This document shows, one piece after another, positions 46,224-54,690 of a DNA stretch of 64,000 nucleotides; the stretch's first letter is position 1, and each line of letters begins with the position of its first letter. Source of the stretch: Stenotrophomonas sp. 704A1 (GTDB taxonomy: Bacteria > Pseudomonadota > Gammaproteobacteria > Xanthomonadales > Xanthomonadaceae); assembly GCF_030549525.1 (NCBI RefSeq), contig NZ_CP130831.1:1017501-1081500 (forward strand). The letters are read 5' to 3'. The notes under the pieces are model-generated. The model did not search any database. It was given only the letters and a program-made list of their open reading frames with translations, and had not been told where the DNA came from. The translations under genes were made by a program, and so were the position numbers.

Positions 46224-46885
46224 GTCCCGCGCTGCTTCGCCACCCGCGTTTCGTCAGCCTGGAAGGCGGCGAGGGCGCGGGCAAGACCACCGCCATCAAC
46301 GCCATCCGTGACTGCCTGCGCCGCCACGGTCATGAGGTGGTAATGACCCGCGAGCCGGGCGGTACGCCGCTGGCCGAGCGCATCCGCGGCCTGGTGCTGA
46401 AGCCGGACGCCGAGATCGCCGCTGAACCGCTCAGCGCCGAAGCCGAGCTGCTGCTGGTGTTCGCCGCGCGCGCGCAGCATGTGCGCCAGGTGATCCGGCC
46501 GGCGCTGCGGCGCGGCGCCTATGTGCTGAGCGACCGCTTCACCGATTCCAGCTATGCCTACCAGGGCGGTGGCCGCGGCCTGGACCCGCAGTGGATCGCC
46601 GACCTCGAGCGCCGCGCCGTGGGCCTGCTGCCGGGCCTGACCCTGCTGCTGGACGTGGACGTCGCGGTCGGCCGCGCCCGCGCCAATGGCCGCGACCTGT
46701 GGCCGGACCGCATCGAGAGCGAGCAGGATGATTTCTTCCAGCGCGTGCGCGAAGTTTTCCGCCACCGCGCCCAGCAGGACCCGCAGCGCTTCGCCCTCAT
46801 CGACGCCGCGCAGGTGCAGGAACGCGTGGCGGCCGACGTGGTCGCGCGCGTGGAGCGCTGGCTGCGGGACGGGGAGGGCGCATGA
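46220..46885 (+). CDS. tmk: Thymidylate kinase
   Basis: Phosphorylates dTMP to dTDP. 221 residues with P-loop LEGGEGAGKTT (about 14-24), the TREPGGTPLAERIR segment and SDRFTDSSYAYQGGGRG substrate/LID region. ATG 46220 overlaps the mltG stop and its own stop overlaps holB by 4 bp, so translation is coupled on both sides. Confidence 0.97.
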   Translation: MSPALLRHPRFVSLEGGEGAGKTTAINAIRDCLRRHGHEVVMTREPGGTPLAERIRGLVLKPDAEIAAEPLSAEAELLLVFAARAQHVRQVIRPALRRGAYVLSDRFTDSSYAYQGGGRGLDPQWIADLERRAVGLLPGLTLLLDVDVAVGRARANGRDLWPDRIESEQDDFFQRVREVFRHRAQQDPQRFALIDAAQVQERVAADVVARVERWLRDGEGA

Positions 46886-47838
46886 GCCACTTCTCGCCCT
46901 GGCAGCAGCGCGCCTTCGACCAGACCGTGGCCGCGCTCGATGCCGGCCGCCTCGGTCATGGCCTGCTGATCTGCGGCCCGGCCGGGCTGGGCAAGCGTGA
47001 GGTGGCGCTGGCGCTGGCCGACCATGTGCTGGCCCGCGGCGATGCCGCGCATGCGACGCGCACGCGGCAGCTGATCGCCGCCGGGACCCATCCGGACCTG
47101 CAGCTGATCAGCTTCATTCCGAACAAGAGCGGCGACAAGCTGCGCACCGAGATCGTCATCGAACAGGTGCGCGAGATCACCAACAAGCTGGCGCTGACCC
47201 CGCAGTACGGCGTGGCCCAGGTGGTGATTGTCGATCCCGCCGACGCAATCAATCGTTCCGCCGCCAACGCGCTGCTGAAAACGCTGGAAGAACCGCAGCC
47301 CGGCCGCTACCTGTGGCTGATCAGCAGCGACCCGGCGCGCCTGCCGCAGACCGTGCGCAGCCGCTGCCAGCGCCTGGAGTTCAAGCTGCCGCCACGCGAG
47401 GAAGCGCTGGCCTGGCTGCAGCAGCAGGGCCACAGCGAGGCAGCCGCGCGAGAAGCGCTCGACGCCGCGCGCGGCCACCCCGGGCAGGCCGACAACTGGC
47501 TGCGCGAAGATGGCCTGAGCCTGCGCCGCGAGGTGGGGCGCGAGCTGGAACAGCTGGCCGCCGGCAAGACCGGTGCGGTGGAACTGGCGCAGAAGTGGTG
47601 TGGCGACGACAACGCGGCGCTGCGCCTGCGCTTCGCCGCCGACCTGGCGCTGGCCCAGGCCAGCACCGATGCCTTGACCACGCCGGAGCGATTGCACAAG
47701 CTTGCAGCCTGGTTCGACGCTGCCAACCGCACCCGCGACCTGCTGCGCACCACGGTGCGTGCGGATCTTGCCGTGGTGGAACTACTGCTGGCCTGGAACA
47801 AGGTCAACGAGCGGCCTGCCGCAAGGGGAAATCGATGA
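46882..47838 (+). CDS. holB: DNA polymerase III subunit delta'
   Basis: Clamp-loader stator subunit, 318 residues. P-loop-like CGPAGLGKREVALALA, a degenerate AAA+ core with VDPADAINRSAANALLKTLEEP, and the SRC motif (TVRSRCQRLEF) are seen. Like other delta' subunits it lacks the zinc cysteines of DnaX. Overlaps tmk and pilZ by ATGA at both ends. Confidence 0.94.
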   Translation: MSHFSPWQQRAFDQTVAALDAGRLGHGLLICGPAGLGKREVALALADHVLARGDAAHATRTRQLIAAGTHPDLQLISFIPNKSGDKLRTEIVIEQVREITNKLALTPQYGVAQVVIVDPADAINRSAANALLKTLEEPQPGRYLWLISSDPARLPQTVRSRCQRLEFKLPPREEALAWLQQQGHSEAAAREALDAARGHPGQADNWLREDGLSLRREVGRELEQLAAGKTGAVELAQKWCGDDNAALRLRFAADLALAQASTDALTTPERLHKLAAWFDAANRTRDLLRTTVRADLAVVELLLAWNKVNERPAARGNR

Positions 47839-48188
47839 GTGCCAGCAACGCCCGCCAGGGCATCCTGTCCCTGGCCGTGAAGGACAAAGCCGCGCTGTAC
47901 AGCGCGTACATGCCGTTCGTGAAGAACGGTGGCATCTTCGTGCCCACGCCCAAGCGCTACTTCCTGGGCGACGAGGTGTTCCTGCTGCTGACGCTGCCCG
48001 ATTCCAGCGAGCGCCTGCCGGTGGCCGGCAAGGTGATCTGGGTGACCCCGGCCGGCGCGCAGGGCAACCGCACCGCCGGCATCGGCGTGCAGCTGGCCGA
48101 TGGCCAGGAAGGCGAGACCGTGCGCCACAAGATCGAGACGATCCTGGCTGGCCTGACCGGTTCGGACAAGCCGACCCATACGATGTGA
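47835..48188 (+). CDS. pilZ: PilZ protein, type IV pilus assembly
   Basis: 117-residue stand-alone PilZ domain (GILSLAVKDKAALYSAYMPFVKNGGIFVPTPKRYFLGDEVFLLLTLP). It lacks the RxxxR and D/NxSxxG motifs needed to bind c-di-GMP, as in the Pseudomonas and Xanthomonas PilZ proteins that work in type IV pilus biogenesis. The holB-pilZ overlap (ATGA) is the conserved context. Last gene of the operon; a SMAG repeat follows. Confidence 0.93.
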   Translation: MSASNARQGILSLAVKDKAALYSAYMPFVKNGGIFVPTPKRYFLGDEVFLLLTLPDSSERLPVAGKVIWVTPAGAQGNRTAGIGVQLADGQEGETVRHKIETILAGLTGSDKPTHTM

Positions 48189-48190
48189 TT

Positions 48191-48216
48191 CCGGTAGCGC
48201 CGGGCCATGCCCGGCG
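48191..48216. repeat. Single SMAG/REP element after pilZ
   Basis: GGTAGCGCCGGGCCATGCCCGG followed by CGGGC: a GTAG-headed palindrome of the Stenotrophomonas type in the pilZ-tRNA gap. Confidence 0.85.
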
Positions 48217-48254
48217 GGCCTCGAAAACGGACGTGAACACGAATGTGAAAACCT

Positions 48255-48282
48255 GTTGACGGCCCCTGAAAAGCCCCTATAA
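48255..48282 (+). promoter_or_regulatory. Strong sigma-70 promoter for tRNA-Val
   Basis: TTGACG (48255-48260) and a consensus TATAAT (48277-48282) are 16 bp apart and end 21 bp before the tRNA. A GC-rich discriminator (GAGCGGC) follows, typical of stringently controlled stable-RNA promoters. Confidence 0.85.
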
Positions 48283-48303
48283 TGAGCGGCTCAGCAACAC
48301 ACC

Positions 48304-48378
48304 GGGCGGTTAGCTCAGCGGTAGAGCATTGCCTTCACACGGCAAGGGTCACAGGTTCGATCCCTGTACCGCCCACCA
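48304..48378 (+). tRNA. tRNA-Val (anticodon CAC)
   Basis: 75 nt with encoded CCA. Acceptor GGGCGGT pairs with ACCGCCC; D-arm AGCTCAGCGGTAGAGC; anticodon arm TTGCC-TTCACAC-GGCAA gives CAC (valine GUG); T-arm ACAGG-TTCGATC-CCTGT. The 3' 48 nt are repeated imperfectly at 55563-55610, marking this tRNA as the integration site of the following island. Confidence 0.97.
48331..48378 (+). repeat. attL: island-boundary direct repeat within tRNA-Val
   Basis: The 48-nt anticodon-to-CCA part of tRNA-Val matches 55563-55610 at 45 of 48 positions. Direct repeats of a tRNA 3' end on either side of a block ending in an integrase relic define an integrated element. Confidence 0.85.
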
Positions 48379-48412
48379 TATAAAGTGCCTTGATATACAA
48401 GGGCTTATGATC

Positions 48413-48444
48413 AAAAAAGCCACCTCGAAAGAGGTGGCTTTTTT
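48413..48444 (+). terminator. Rho-independent terminator after tRNA-Val
   Basis: AAAAAAGCCACCTC, loop GAAA, GAGGTGGCTTTTTT: perfect stem with U-tract. It lies inside the island's left end. No gene was found from here to 48579. Confidence 0.88.
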
Positions 48445-48579
48445 GTTTTGTAACAGCCTCATAACGGCAAAACGGGTATGGCGTGCCAGCCATCGCCTGC
48501 AGGCCATGCATGGGGCCGCAATGGAACGGTAAGTGGAGCTAAGCCCGCCTTCTCCAGTCTCCGCAACCGCTCGCCGTGA

Positions 48580-49914
48580 TCATTCTGGCTTTTGTGCGTT
48601 CGCCCGACGGAACGCCTCGACGGCTTCTGCCACCGCTTCCTCAGGATTTCTGGGGAGGATGTTCACAGGGATGACTACCTCGCAGTCCACGGGCTCACGT
48701 CCTTCAATGCGAAGTTCCACCACAGCATTTCCCATCGCGCGGTGGAACACCGTGTAGAACTCGCGAACGTCTTCCTCGATTGGCCTGTGCTCGTCGTTCT
48801 GCAGCAATCCGCTATTCTCCAGTTGCGCGTGGATTTGCCCTTTCAGGAAATCAATCACGAACGCAAACACCATCGTCATGCGGTCGTTGAACAAGAGCAC
48901 TCTGGCGGCCCCTTCATGCACCGCGTCCACCCTCATGATGAGCCGGCTAAGACCTGGCATGGGGCTATCCGGCCATAAGTTGAGCGCCACAGCCAACCCA
49001 TCCAAACCAAGCTCTCCTTCGGGGGTTCCGCCTGCCTTCAACGCAGCGAGCGCCCCTTCGTTAATCAGCGGTTCCCAGGGCTCAATGCGATTGCGGGTTC
49101 GACAAAGCTCCCACGCTGTCGGCACCTTCAACTCGCTGGCGATGTAGTGCTTGGCCAGTTCTCGCATCAGGACCAGGTCGGCCTCAATCCGCCGGCGATC
49201 GGCCGGAATGTCCGGATCGACGATGCCGCCACCGAAGGATGCATGCGCCACGGCGTTCCGACCGCTGTCATACAGGTGCCGCCCCACATCCATGCCATCC
49301 TCACGCAGTTGGGCCACTCGGGCTCCAGCCTCGCCCGTCATGAGATCCACGTGGCGAGCAAACCAATCGGCGCGGTCGGCGCCCTGTTGGTATTGCGATT
49401 CAATTACCTTGAAGTAGCTCAGGAATGCGTAACTGTCGTGGACCCGTGTCAGGCGTTGCCCTTCCCGCCAGAACGCCAAAGCAATGCGCACGTTCTCCGA
49501 CTCGATGATCGGCATATGATTGCAATCAAAATCTCGATCTCCGAACTGGCCCACTTCGGAATAGGCCTGCCGCATTTGCGCGCCAAACCCCATGGGGTGG
49601 CTGCCCTGGATGGTTTCGACCACATCCACGTATCCGTTCAAGAACCACCCCAGAACGGAGGTCAGTCGATAGACCTTGGCCAGTCCCTCTTCAATCTGCT
49701 GTGAGGTCCCCGGCACAGTGACGGCTGGCGCGGTGGGTTGCTGTCCGTTCTCGGTGCCGCGCAGGATGAAATCGTCCTCGGCGTACCGGATCCACACGTC
49801 CTTCTTCGGCCACGGTATGGAACTCGCCACCGCAGCGGACAGCCATCCCATTCGGCTGCGGAGCTTGCGCTCCACCTCCTCGCCAAACACATGGGGCACA
49901 TACGGGGTCCGCAC
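48580..49914 (-). CDS. HEPN-motif protein, MauJ-like, cotranscribed with the DUF262 gene
   Basis: 444 residues from GTG 49914, placed just after the DUF262 stop with an AGGAG site upstream; the longer frame to 49974 overlaps that gene. The middle part SYAFLSYFKVIESQYQQGADRADWF...YDSGRNAVAHA contains Arg219-N-A-V-A-His224, the R-x4-H motif of HEPN ribonucleases, preceded by helices. It resembles MauJ-like proteins of unknown function. The first 100 and last 150 residues are uncharacterised. Coupling to a DUF262 gene on an island suggests a nuclease-toxin pair, but RNase activity is only an inference from the motif. Confidence 0.7.
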   Translation of the reverse strand: MRTPYVPHVFGEEVERKLRSRMGWLSAAVASSIPWPKKDVWIRYAEDDFILRGTENGQQPTAPAVTVPGTSQQIEEGLAKVYRLTSVLGWFLNGYVDVVETIQGSHPMGFGAQMRQAYSEVGQFGDRDFDCNHMPIIESENVRIALAFWREGQRLTRVHDSYAFLSYFKVIESQYQQGADRADWFARHVDLMTGEAGARVAQLREDGMDVGRHLYDSGRNAVAHASFGGGIVDPDIPADRRRIEADLVLMRELAKHYIASELKVPTAWELCRTRNRIEPWEPLINEGALAALKAGGTPEGELGLDGLAVALNLWPDSPMPGLSRLIMRVDAVHEGAARVLLFNDRMTMVFAFVIDFLKGQIHAQLENSGLLQNDEHRPIEEDVREFYTVFHRAMGNAVVELRIEGREPVDCEVVIPVNILPRNPEEAVAEAVEAFRRANAQKPE

Positions 49915-49924
49915 CGTTCCTCTC

Positions 49925-51805
49925 CTATGCGGCGACCTTGCTAGCGTCCGGCCACACCTTGAGCAACAACCCAAACAAGTGCTCAGTGCGCTTGCGAATG
50001 GCGTCCTCGTGCCAGTCGTCCGCCTCGGGGCCGTGGAAATACTGCGTCAGGTTGATCTTCGAATACTTCAACAGCTCGGGCCGCTTGGCCGACCATGCCG
50101 CGTTCTGCAGCGACGAATTGAATGCCCCCGTGATGAGCGTGAGGTTGCCCAAGGTGTTGAGCATCACCTCGCGCCGGGCGATGGCCTCTTGCTCGACCAC
50201 CGGGTCCGCCTTCGCCTCGGCCGGCAATGGCCAGTGCGTTTGCCACGTCTGTGGCAACACGTGTTCGATGGTCAGGTTGGTGGGGATGGCCAGCACGGGG
50301 CTCTTGGTAGACTGCGCCGCGGCGTCAAGCGCTTCCAGGACCGCGCGGACCTTGTACTGGGCGATGCGGCCGTAGAGCGGCCATTCGAACACTGCGGTCA
50401 AAAGCTCCGAGTCGATGGGGAACTTGGTGCTCTCTCCCGCGCCTTTGCGCAAGTGCTCGGCCACGGCCTTGGCCGTCAGGCTGCCTCCCTTCTCCATCGC
50501 CTTGATGAGATCCACGAACAGGCGGTTATAGTTCTTGCTCGTGTAATTGGTGATGAGCCGGCGCATGAGGAAGGATTCAAGCACCGCCAGCACCTTGTCG
50601 AACTCGGTCTGGTCGTCGGGCATGAGCTCCGCATAGGCGTGCAGCAGGAAAGGGTAAACGGTGGTGGTGTCTACCGCTTCCAGGTTGCGCAGGAACCGGG
50701 CCAAGGCCAAGTGGCCGTCGGGATGGTGGAAGGCTTCGAACACATCGGCGTAGCGGGAGAGCTGGCGAATGTGACCATCCGCGTCCGCCGGCACCGGAAT
50801 GAGCGACCCCGGCACCGGCTCGGCGTATTCCACAAAGGCCTTGAAGGCGTTGAACAGGTGTGAGGTCTTCACCTCATCTCGGGTCATCAGGGCTAGGTAG
50901 TGGTTGATGAAGAGATCGATGCGGTGGCGAGTGATGCGGCCTTGCTTAACCTCTTCCCGCCAGAACCCACCTTCGAAGCGCGCCCAATGCTGATCGTTGA
51001 GCGCTTCCACGTCCGCCTTTTGGTTCAGCGCCTTGCGGAACAGGTAGTTCTTGATGAGGTCGGCCGGCAACAGCTCGGTGCCGCGGGCATTCAAGGTTTC
51101 GAAGATGACCTGGGCCTCGTCTTCCTTGTCGAGGTTGATCACCACCAGCTGCAGGCCGCGGTTCACCACCTGCCACAGCGTTTCCAGGCGATCGGCGACC
51201 GTCTTGCTGGCCAGCTCGGGCGTGTCGTCGACGTCGTCCAGCTTCCCGTTCAACCAGTCGGACAACCGGGCGTGAAAATAGCGGTAGGCGCCGACGAGGT
51301 TGCTGCGGGCGAGCTCGGGCTTGCCCTTCATTGCCTTGTCCAAGTCTTGCAGGTTCAAACTCGCGTGGATGGTCTTGAACGCCGCCCGGTCGCTGTTGGT
51401 CGGCCACAGCTTGAACTTCTCGCTGGGGTCTTCCACCAGGTCGTCGTCGTTCTCCACCAAGCCCGTGAAGCGCCCCACGTAACGCTCGGCGCCGTGCTCA
51501 GCCGCCAAGTTGCGCCCCGCCATCAAGAACAGTTGCAGCGTGGTGAAACGCTGCTGCCCGTCGATGACCTGGCGCGCTTCCACGGACCCGGCCGGGTTGG
51601 GCAGTTGCTCCAACACGATGGCGCCCAGAAAGTGGGCGCGGGCAGCCCCGGTGCGCAGATGCCTATCGAGCAGCGCCAGAATGTCGTCCCACAACGGCTT
51701 CCAATTCTCGTCCTCCGCCCACACGTAGGGCCGCTGAAAAAGCGGCACCTGGAAGTTCACGCTGGGATCGAAGATGGCCTTGAGCTGACGGGTGTTCGCG
51801 TCCAA
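49925..51805 (-). CDS. DUF262/DUF1524 protein, GmrSD-like putative nuclease
   Basis: 626 residues with full domain layout. The N-terminal DUF262 has QRPYVW (24-29) and VIDGQQRFTTL (DGQQR at 82-86, ParB/Srx-like nucleotide-binding motif), then FETLNARGTELLPADLIKNYLF (235-256). The C-terminal DUF1524 His-Me-finger nuclease has IEHVLPQTW (Glu514-His515), LGNLTLITG (Asn554) and a distal Asn/Lys. This is the GmrS-GmrD order found in type IV modification-dependent restriction enzymes, and many DUF262 proteins defend against phage. The partner HEPN gene follows after 10 bp. Divergent from the plus-strand cluster across 169 bp that contains a GCCGGCC hairpin (51906-51923). Confidence 0.88.
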   Translation of the reverse strand: MDANTRQLKAIFDPSVNFQVPLFQRPYVWAEDENWKPLWDDILALLDRHLRTGAARAHFLGAIVLEQLPNPAGSVEARQVIDGQQRFTTLQLFLMAGRNLAAEHGAERYVGRFTGLVENDDDLVEDPSEKFKLWPTNSDRAAFKTIHASLNLQDLDKAMKGKPELARSNLVGAYRYFHARLSDWLNGKLDDVDDTPELASKTVADRLETLWQVVNRGLQLVVINLDKEDEAQVIFETLNARGTELLPADLIKNYLFRKALNQKADVEALNDQHWARFEGGFWREEVKQGRITRHRIDLFINHYLALMTRDEVKTSHLFNAFKAFVEYAEPVPGSLIPVPADADGHIRQLSRYADVFEAFHHPDGHLALARFLRNLEAVDTTTVYPFLLHAYAELMPDDQTEFDKVLAVLESFLMRRLITNYTSKNYNRLFVDLIKAMEKGGSLTAKAVAEHLRKGAGESTKFPIDSELLTAVFEWPLYGRIAQYKVRAVLEALDAAAQSTKSPVLAIPTNLTIEHVLPQTWQTHWPLPAEAKADPVVEQEAIARREVMLNTLGNLTLITGAFNSSLQNAAWSAKRPELLKYSKINLTQYFHGPEADDWHEDAIRKRTEHLFGLLLKVWPDASKVAA

Positions 51806-51974
51806 GTGGTCCCCTGTTGGTTGTGGCTGTCCCCAGCGGCCAGCTTACCGCGAACTAGGTTGCCCCGGTCCCGTCTCAAGGACTGAGTCAGAGTACGAGG
51901 CGCGCGCCGGCCCCAAGGCCGGCATTATCAGCCAGCTAGGCCACCGAGGTGCAGCCCTCGGCTATGATGCGGCT

Positions 51975-52484
51975 ATGCCCGTCTCCGATGCCAGCGCCTT
52001 TGCTCTGCTCCGTGCCTTCGGGATGCTGGAGTTCACCCTGAAACGCACGCCGGGTTTTCTGGCGGCTGATGGAAATCCACTAGGAAACCAGCGGGCAAAA
52101 GCAAAGGCGGATTGGCCGGCCGTTGATCGCGCGGTGGCCGCGCTGGAGCCGGCGGACTTCCTCGACCAGCTGTCCGGGTCAACGCTCGCCAAGCTGCTGG
52201 GTGGAGCGCGCAACCGGCCGCAGGTGCAGTTCGTGCAAGTGGCTGCCGACGGCACCTGGAGCGCGAACTACGAGGACAGCCCCTTGCCACGCAACGACGT
52301 CGAAGCGCTGGTGGTCGCCATGCGGCGTGTGCGCAACAACCTCTTCCACGGCGGCAAGGAAGACCCATTGCAGGAGCCCTACCAGGGCGACGACGAGGAA
52401 TGGACGGTGGCCGCCCGGGAAGTTGCCGGACTGCTGCTGGATCTGCTGGACCGTGGGGTGCTCAGGCCATATCCGCGAGACTGA
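51975..52484 (+). CDS. Small HEPN-motif protein
   Basis: 169 residues from ATG 51975. N-terminal helices (FALLRAFGMLEFTLKRTPGFL), a variable middle, then AMRRVRNNLFHGGKEDP with Arg120-N-N-L-F-His125, the R-x4-H motif, followed by a final helix (VAAREVAGLLLDLLDRGVL). This RNNLFHGGK pattern is frequent in Apea-like HEPN proteins. A longer frame to 51792 overlaps the divergent gene's start and is rejected. First gene of the plus-strand island cluster; possible RNase or nucleotide-binding role inferred from the motif only. Confidence 0.7.
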   Translation: MPVSDASAFALLRAFGMLEFTLKRTPGFLAADGNPLGNQRAKAKADWPAVDRAVAALEPADFLDQLSGSTLAKLLGGARNRPQVQFVQVAADGTWSANYEDSPLPRNDVEALVVAMRRVRNNLFHGGKEDPLQEPYQGDDEEWTVAAREVAGLLLDLLDRGVLRPYPRD

Positions 52485-52540
52485 CGTCGCCTCTCGAAAG
52501 CGATCTTGCCGCCCAGTCCGACCACCTACTAAATGAAGTC

Positions 52541-52948
52541 ATGAAAATAGACCGCGCCACCGCCTGGAAAGCCAAGTTGCCCGCCTTGACCCGGGCCCGT
52601 TGGCCCATCCGCTGCGGCCACGTGTTTTCGGCCGACGAGCCGGCGCTGCTGCGAGAAGGTATGTGGCCGCGCGACATGGACGATCGCTGTACCGTTTGCC
52701 TCGACGGCCACGCAATGCGCTGCTGGCGCTCGTGGACCGGCACGTGCATCTACGAAACCCACGTCGCGGTGGGCGAGGACGGCACAGGGGGCGCAGGGGT
52801 GCTGGACGTGCTCGACGACTCGGCCACGTACCGCCGCGCCGGCACCGACGCCGCCGCGCTGGAGCGCTTTGAAGGGATACTGCCGCTGGTGTGGCGCCGC
52901 GAGGACGACCGCGACGCGCTGGCCGGTGTGACGGCCATCGGTGGCTAA
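52541..52948 (+). CDS. Uncharacterised island protein with RSWTGxCIY signature
   Basis: 135 residues from ATG 52541, not recognised by name. It has several cysteines (RCGHVF, DDRCTVC, MRCW) and the segment RDMDDRCTVCLDGHAMRCWRSWTGTCIYETHV, close to the MDDRW...RSWTGxCIY pattern I recall from small uncharacterised bacterial proteins; the usual aromatic W/F positions are here partly Cys. No membrane segment. It lies 56 bp after the HEPN gene and 2 bp before the next gene, so is cotranscribed. Confidence 0.6.
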   Translation: MKIDRATAWKAKLPALTRARWPIRCGHVFSADEPALLREGMWPRDMDDRCTVCLDGHAMRCWRSWTGTCIYETHVAVGEDGTGGAGVLDVLDDSATYRRAGTDAAALERFEGILPLVWRREDDRDALAGVTAIGG

Positions 52949-52950
52949 CC

Positions 52951-53718
52951 ATGGCCCGAGTCCCGGCCAACATGCTGTTGCTGCACCAGGGCGAAGAGGA
53001 GTTGTGCCAGCGCGCCGTGCGCCTGGTCGAAACCAACCCCGACTTGGCCGACCACCTGGGCATCACCGAGCGTGCCATGGACGTGATGGACATGCTGCGC
53101 CAGCACTACCAAGCCGACGACGACGAACGCGCCATCAGCCATCTTGGTATCCGCACGTTCAATGGCTTTGCCACCGCGTGGAAGCTCATGGCATCGGGCT
53201 ATTACCAGGCGGCCACGCTCATCCTGCGCGACATCGTGGAGACCACCAACCTGGTCAATGCATTCCATGTGGACCGCGCGCTCATCGAAAGGTGGCGCAA
53301 GGCGGACCGACGTACGCTCAAGCGGGATTTCGGTCCCGCGGCCGTGCGCAAGATCCTCGACGACGCTGCGGGTTTGGGCAAGAGCCAGCGCGAGGCTATC
53401 TACATCAAGTTCTCCATGCTGGCTGGGCACCCCACGCTAGACGGGTTCGCCATGCTGCGCCCCAACGGCATGGACGCGCACATTGGCCCGTTCTCAGACC
53501 TCACGGCGCTGCGCGCAGTGCTGGAGGAAATGGGTATACTTGCCCCGCAAGCCGGCTTTGCATTTTGCATCTACCTGGACACGTCCATTGACGCGTGCAG
53601 CCAAGTCGCGCACTACTTCTTGACCGGCGCGATGGATTACTCGGGCAAATACTTGGGCAAGCCCTACTCGGATGAGGAGCGTTCGGAAGTCGATCGGTTG
53701 TTTGCACGCTCGCCTTGA
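52951..53718 (+). CDS. Uncharacterised island protein, DUF5677-like
   Basis: 255 residues from ATG 52951, 2 bp after the previous stop. All-helical, cytoplasmic. The segment GYYQAATLILRDIVETTNLVNAFHVD resembles the helical RSLxEAxxN region of DUF5677-type proteins, a HEPN-superfamily relative, but no R-x4-6-H motif is clear. Possible structural partner in the island cluster. Function unknown. Confidence 0.55.
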   Translation: MARVPANMLLLHQGEEELCQRAVRLVETNPDLADHLGITERAMDVMDMLRQHYQADDDERAISHLGIRTFNGFATAWKLMASGYYQAATLILRDIVETTNLVNAFHVDRALIERWRKADRRTLKRDFGPAAVRKILDDAAGLGKSQREAIYIKFSMLAGHPTLDGFAMLRPNGMDAHIGPFSDLTALRAVLEEMGILAPQAGFAFCIYLDTSIDACSQVAHYFLTGAMDYSGKYLGKPYSDEERSEVDRLFARSP

Positions 53719-53727
53719 GGTGCGCTG

Positions 53728-54426
53728 ATGAAATGGGACTTGAAAGTGCTTCGGGGACACGTGGAGCGGCTGTTCGGCGAAGAGCAGCTGCGCACAGTCA
53801 ACCAGTGCTTGCGAACCATCGGCGACCGGCGCGAGTTCAGTCGCTACCACTTCAACGAAGCTAAGGGCCGAATGGAGGGTGCCCTCCAGGGCCGCGAAAC
53901 TTTCGAGTTGACTGCCGCGCTCCTTGGGGCGTTCGACACCGACGATCGGCAGTTCAGCACCGCACGATTTCAGGCGTATGCGCACACGGTTGCCTGCGTC
54001 CAGAACATGCACGCGGTCGTCGACAATATGGTCCATTTCGCCTACTACGTCCTCGGCGTCAACTTGGACCCGGCCACCCGCATTGAGAAGGAGCGCGACA
54101 TCACCTGGTCCAAGGTGAGCAAGAAGCTCGTCGCGGGGCCCATCAAGGATGGGTTGAGCGCCTTACTGGACGATCCGGGCTTCACCTACCTCGCGGCTCT
54201 AAGCAACCACTCCAAACACCGTTCCATCGTCGAGGTTTCCTACTCGGTGAACTTCGAGTCGGACGCGGTCGAACACGGTCTGCGATTCAACCCCTTCACC
54301 TACGATGGGGTGACATATCCCACCAAGTGGGTTCGCCCCACGCTGATCGACGAATACCAGCGGCAAGAGGGCTTGATACTGATGATCGGCAACGCGGTGA
54401 ACGACGAGCTCAGGGATCGATCCTGA
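53728..54426 (+). CDS. Uncharacterised island protein, helical, NHSKHR motif
   Basis: 232 residues from ATG 53728, 9 bp after the previous gene. Helical, with AYAHTVACVQNMHAVVDNMVHFAYYVLG in the middle and ALSNHSKHRSIVEVSYSVNF later; the N-x2-K-H-R motif recurs in HEPN-like proteins of unknown role. Last gene of the four-gene cluster; followed directly by the integrase-side relics. No function can be assigned. Confidence 0.55.
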   Translation: MKWDLKVLRGHVERLFGEEQLRTVNQCLRTIGDRREFSRYHFNEAKGRMEGALQGRETFELTAALLGAFDTDDRQFSTARFQAYAHTVACVQNMHAVVDNMVHFAYYVLGVNLDPATRIEKERDITWSKVSKKLVAGPIKDGLSALLDDPGFTYLAALSNHSKHRSIVEVSYSVNFESDAVEHGLRFNPFTYDGVTYPTKWVRPTLIDEYQRQEGLILMIGNAVNDELRDRS

Positions 54427-54435
54427 GCTCGACGG

Positions 54436-54690
54436 TCAGCGACGCACCAAAGCCGCCTGCGATGGGGCGTAAACGTAGTCGGTGATCGTCCCGTCCTGGA
54501 TGCGCTTTACTGCTTCGTCGATGACGTGGAGCGGCACTAGGAACCATCGCGCGGCTTCACCGGCTTGCCGAACCGGTCCTCGATCGTCAGATCCAGCCGG
54601 GGTTCCTGGAAAATGCGTTGGAACAGGTTCTCCAAGCGGGTGCGGTTGAGGATGGACAGCTTATAGGTGGGCACCATCTCGACCTTGGGA
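54436..54690 (-). pseudogene. C-terminal fragment of a GIY-YIG-type nuclease gene
   Basis: On the minus strand, VEMVPTYKLSILNRTRLENLFQ... RLDLTIEDRFGKPVKPRDG, then after a frame change VPLHVIDEAVKRIQDGTITDYVY, ending at TGA 54438-54436. This order matches the C-terminal region I associate with GIY-YIG (T5orf172-like) proteins. The 5' part is missing and the join to the integrase relic is out of frame. Recognition is by pattern only. Confidence 0.5.
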
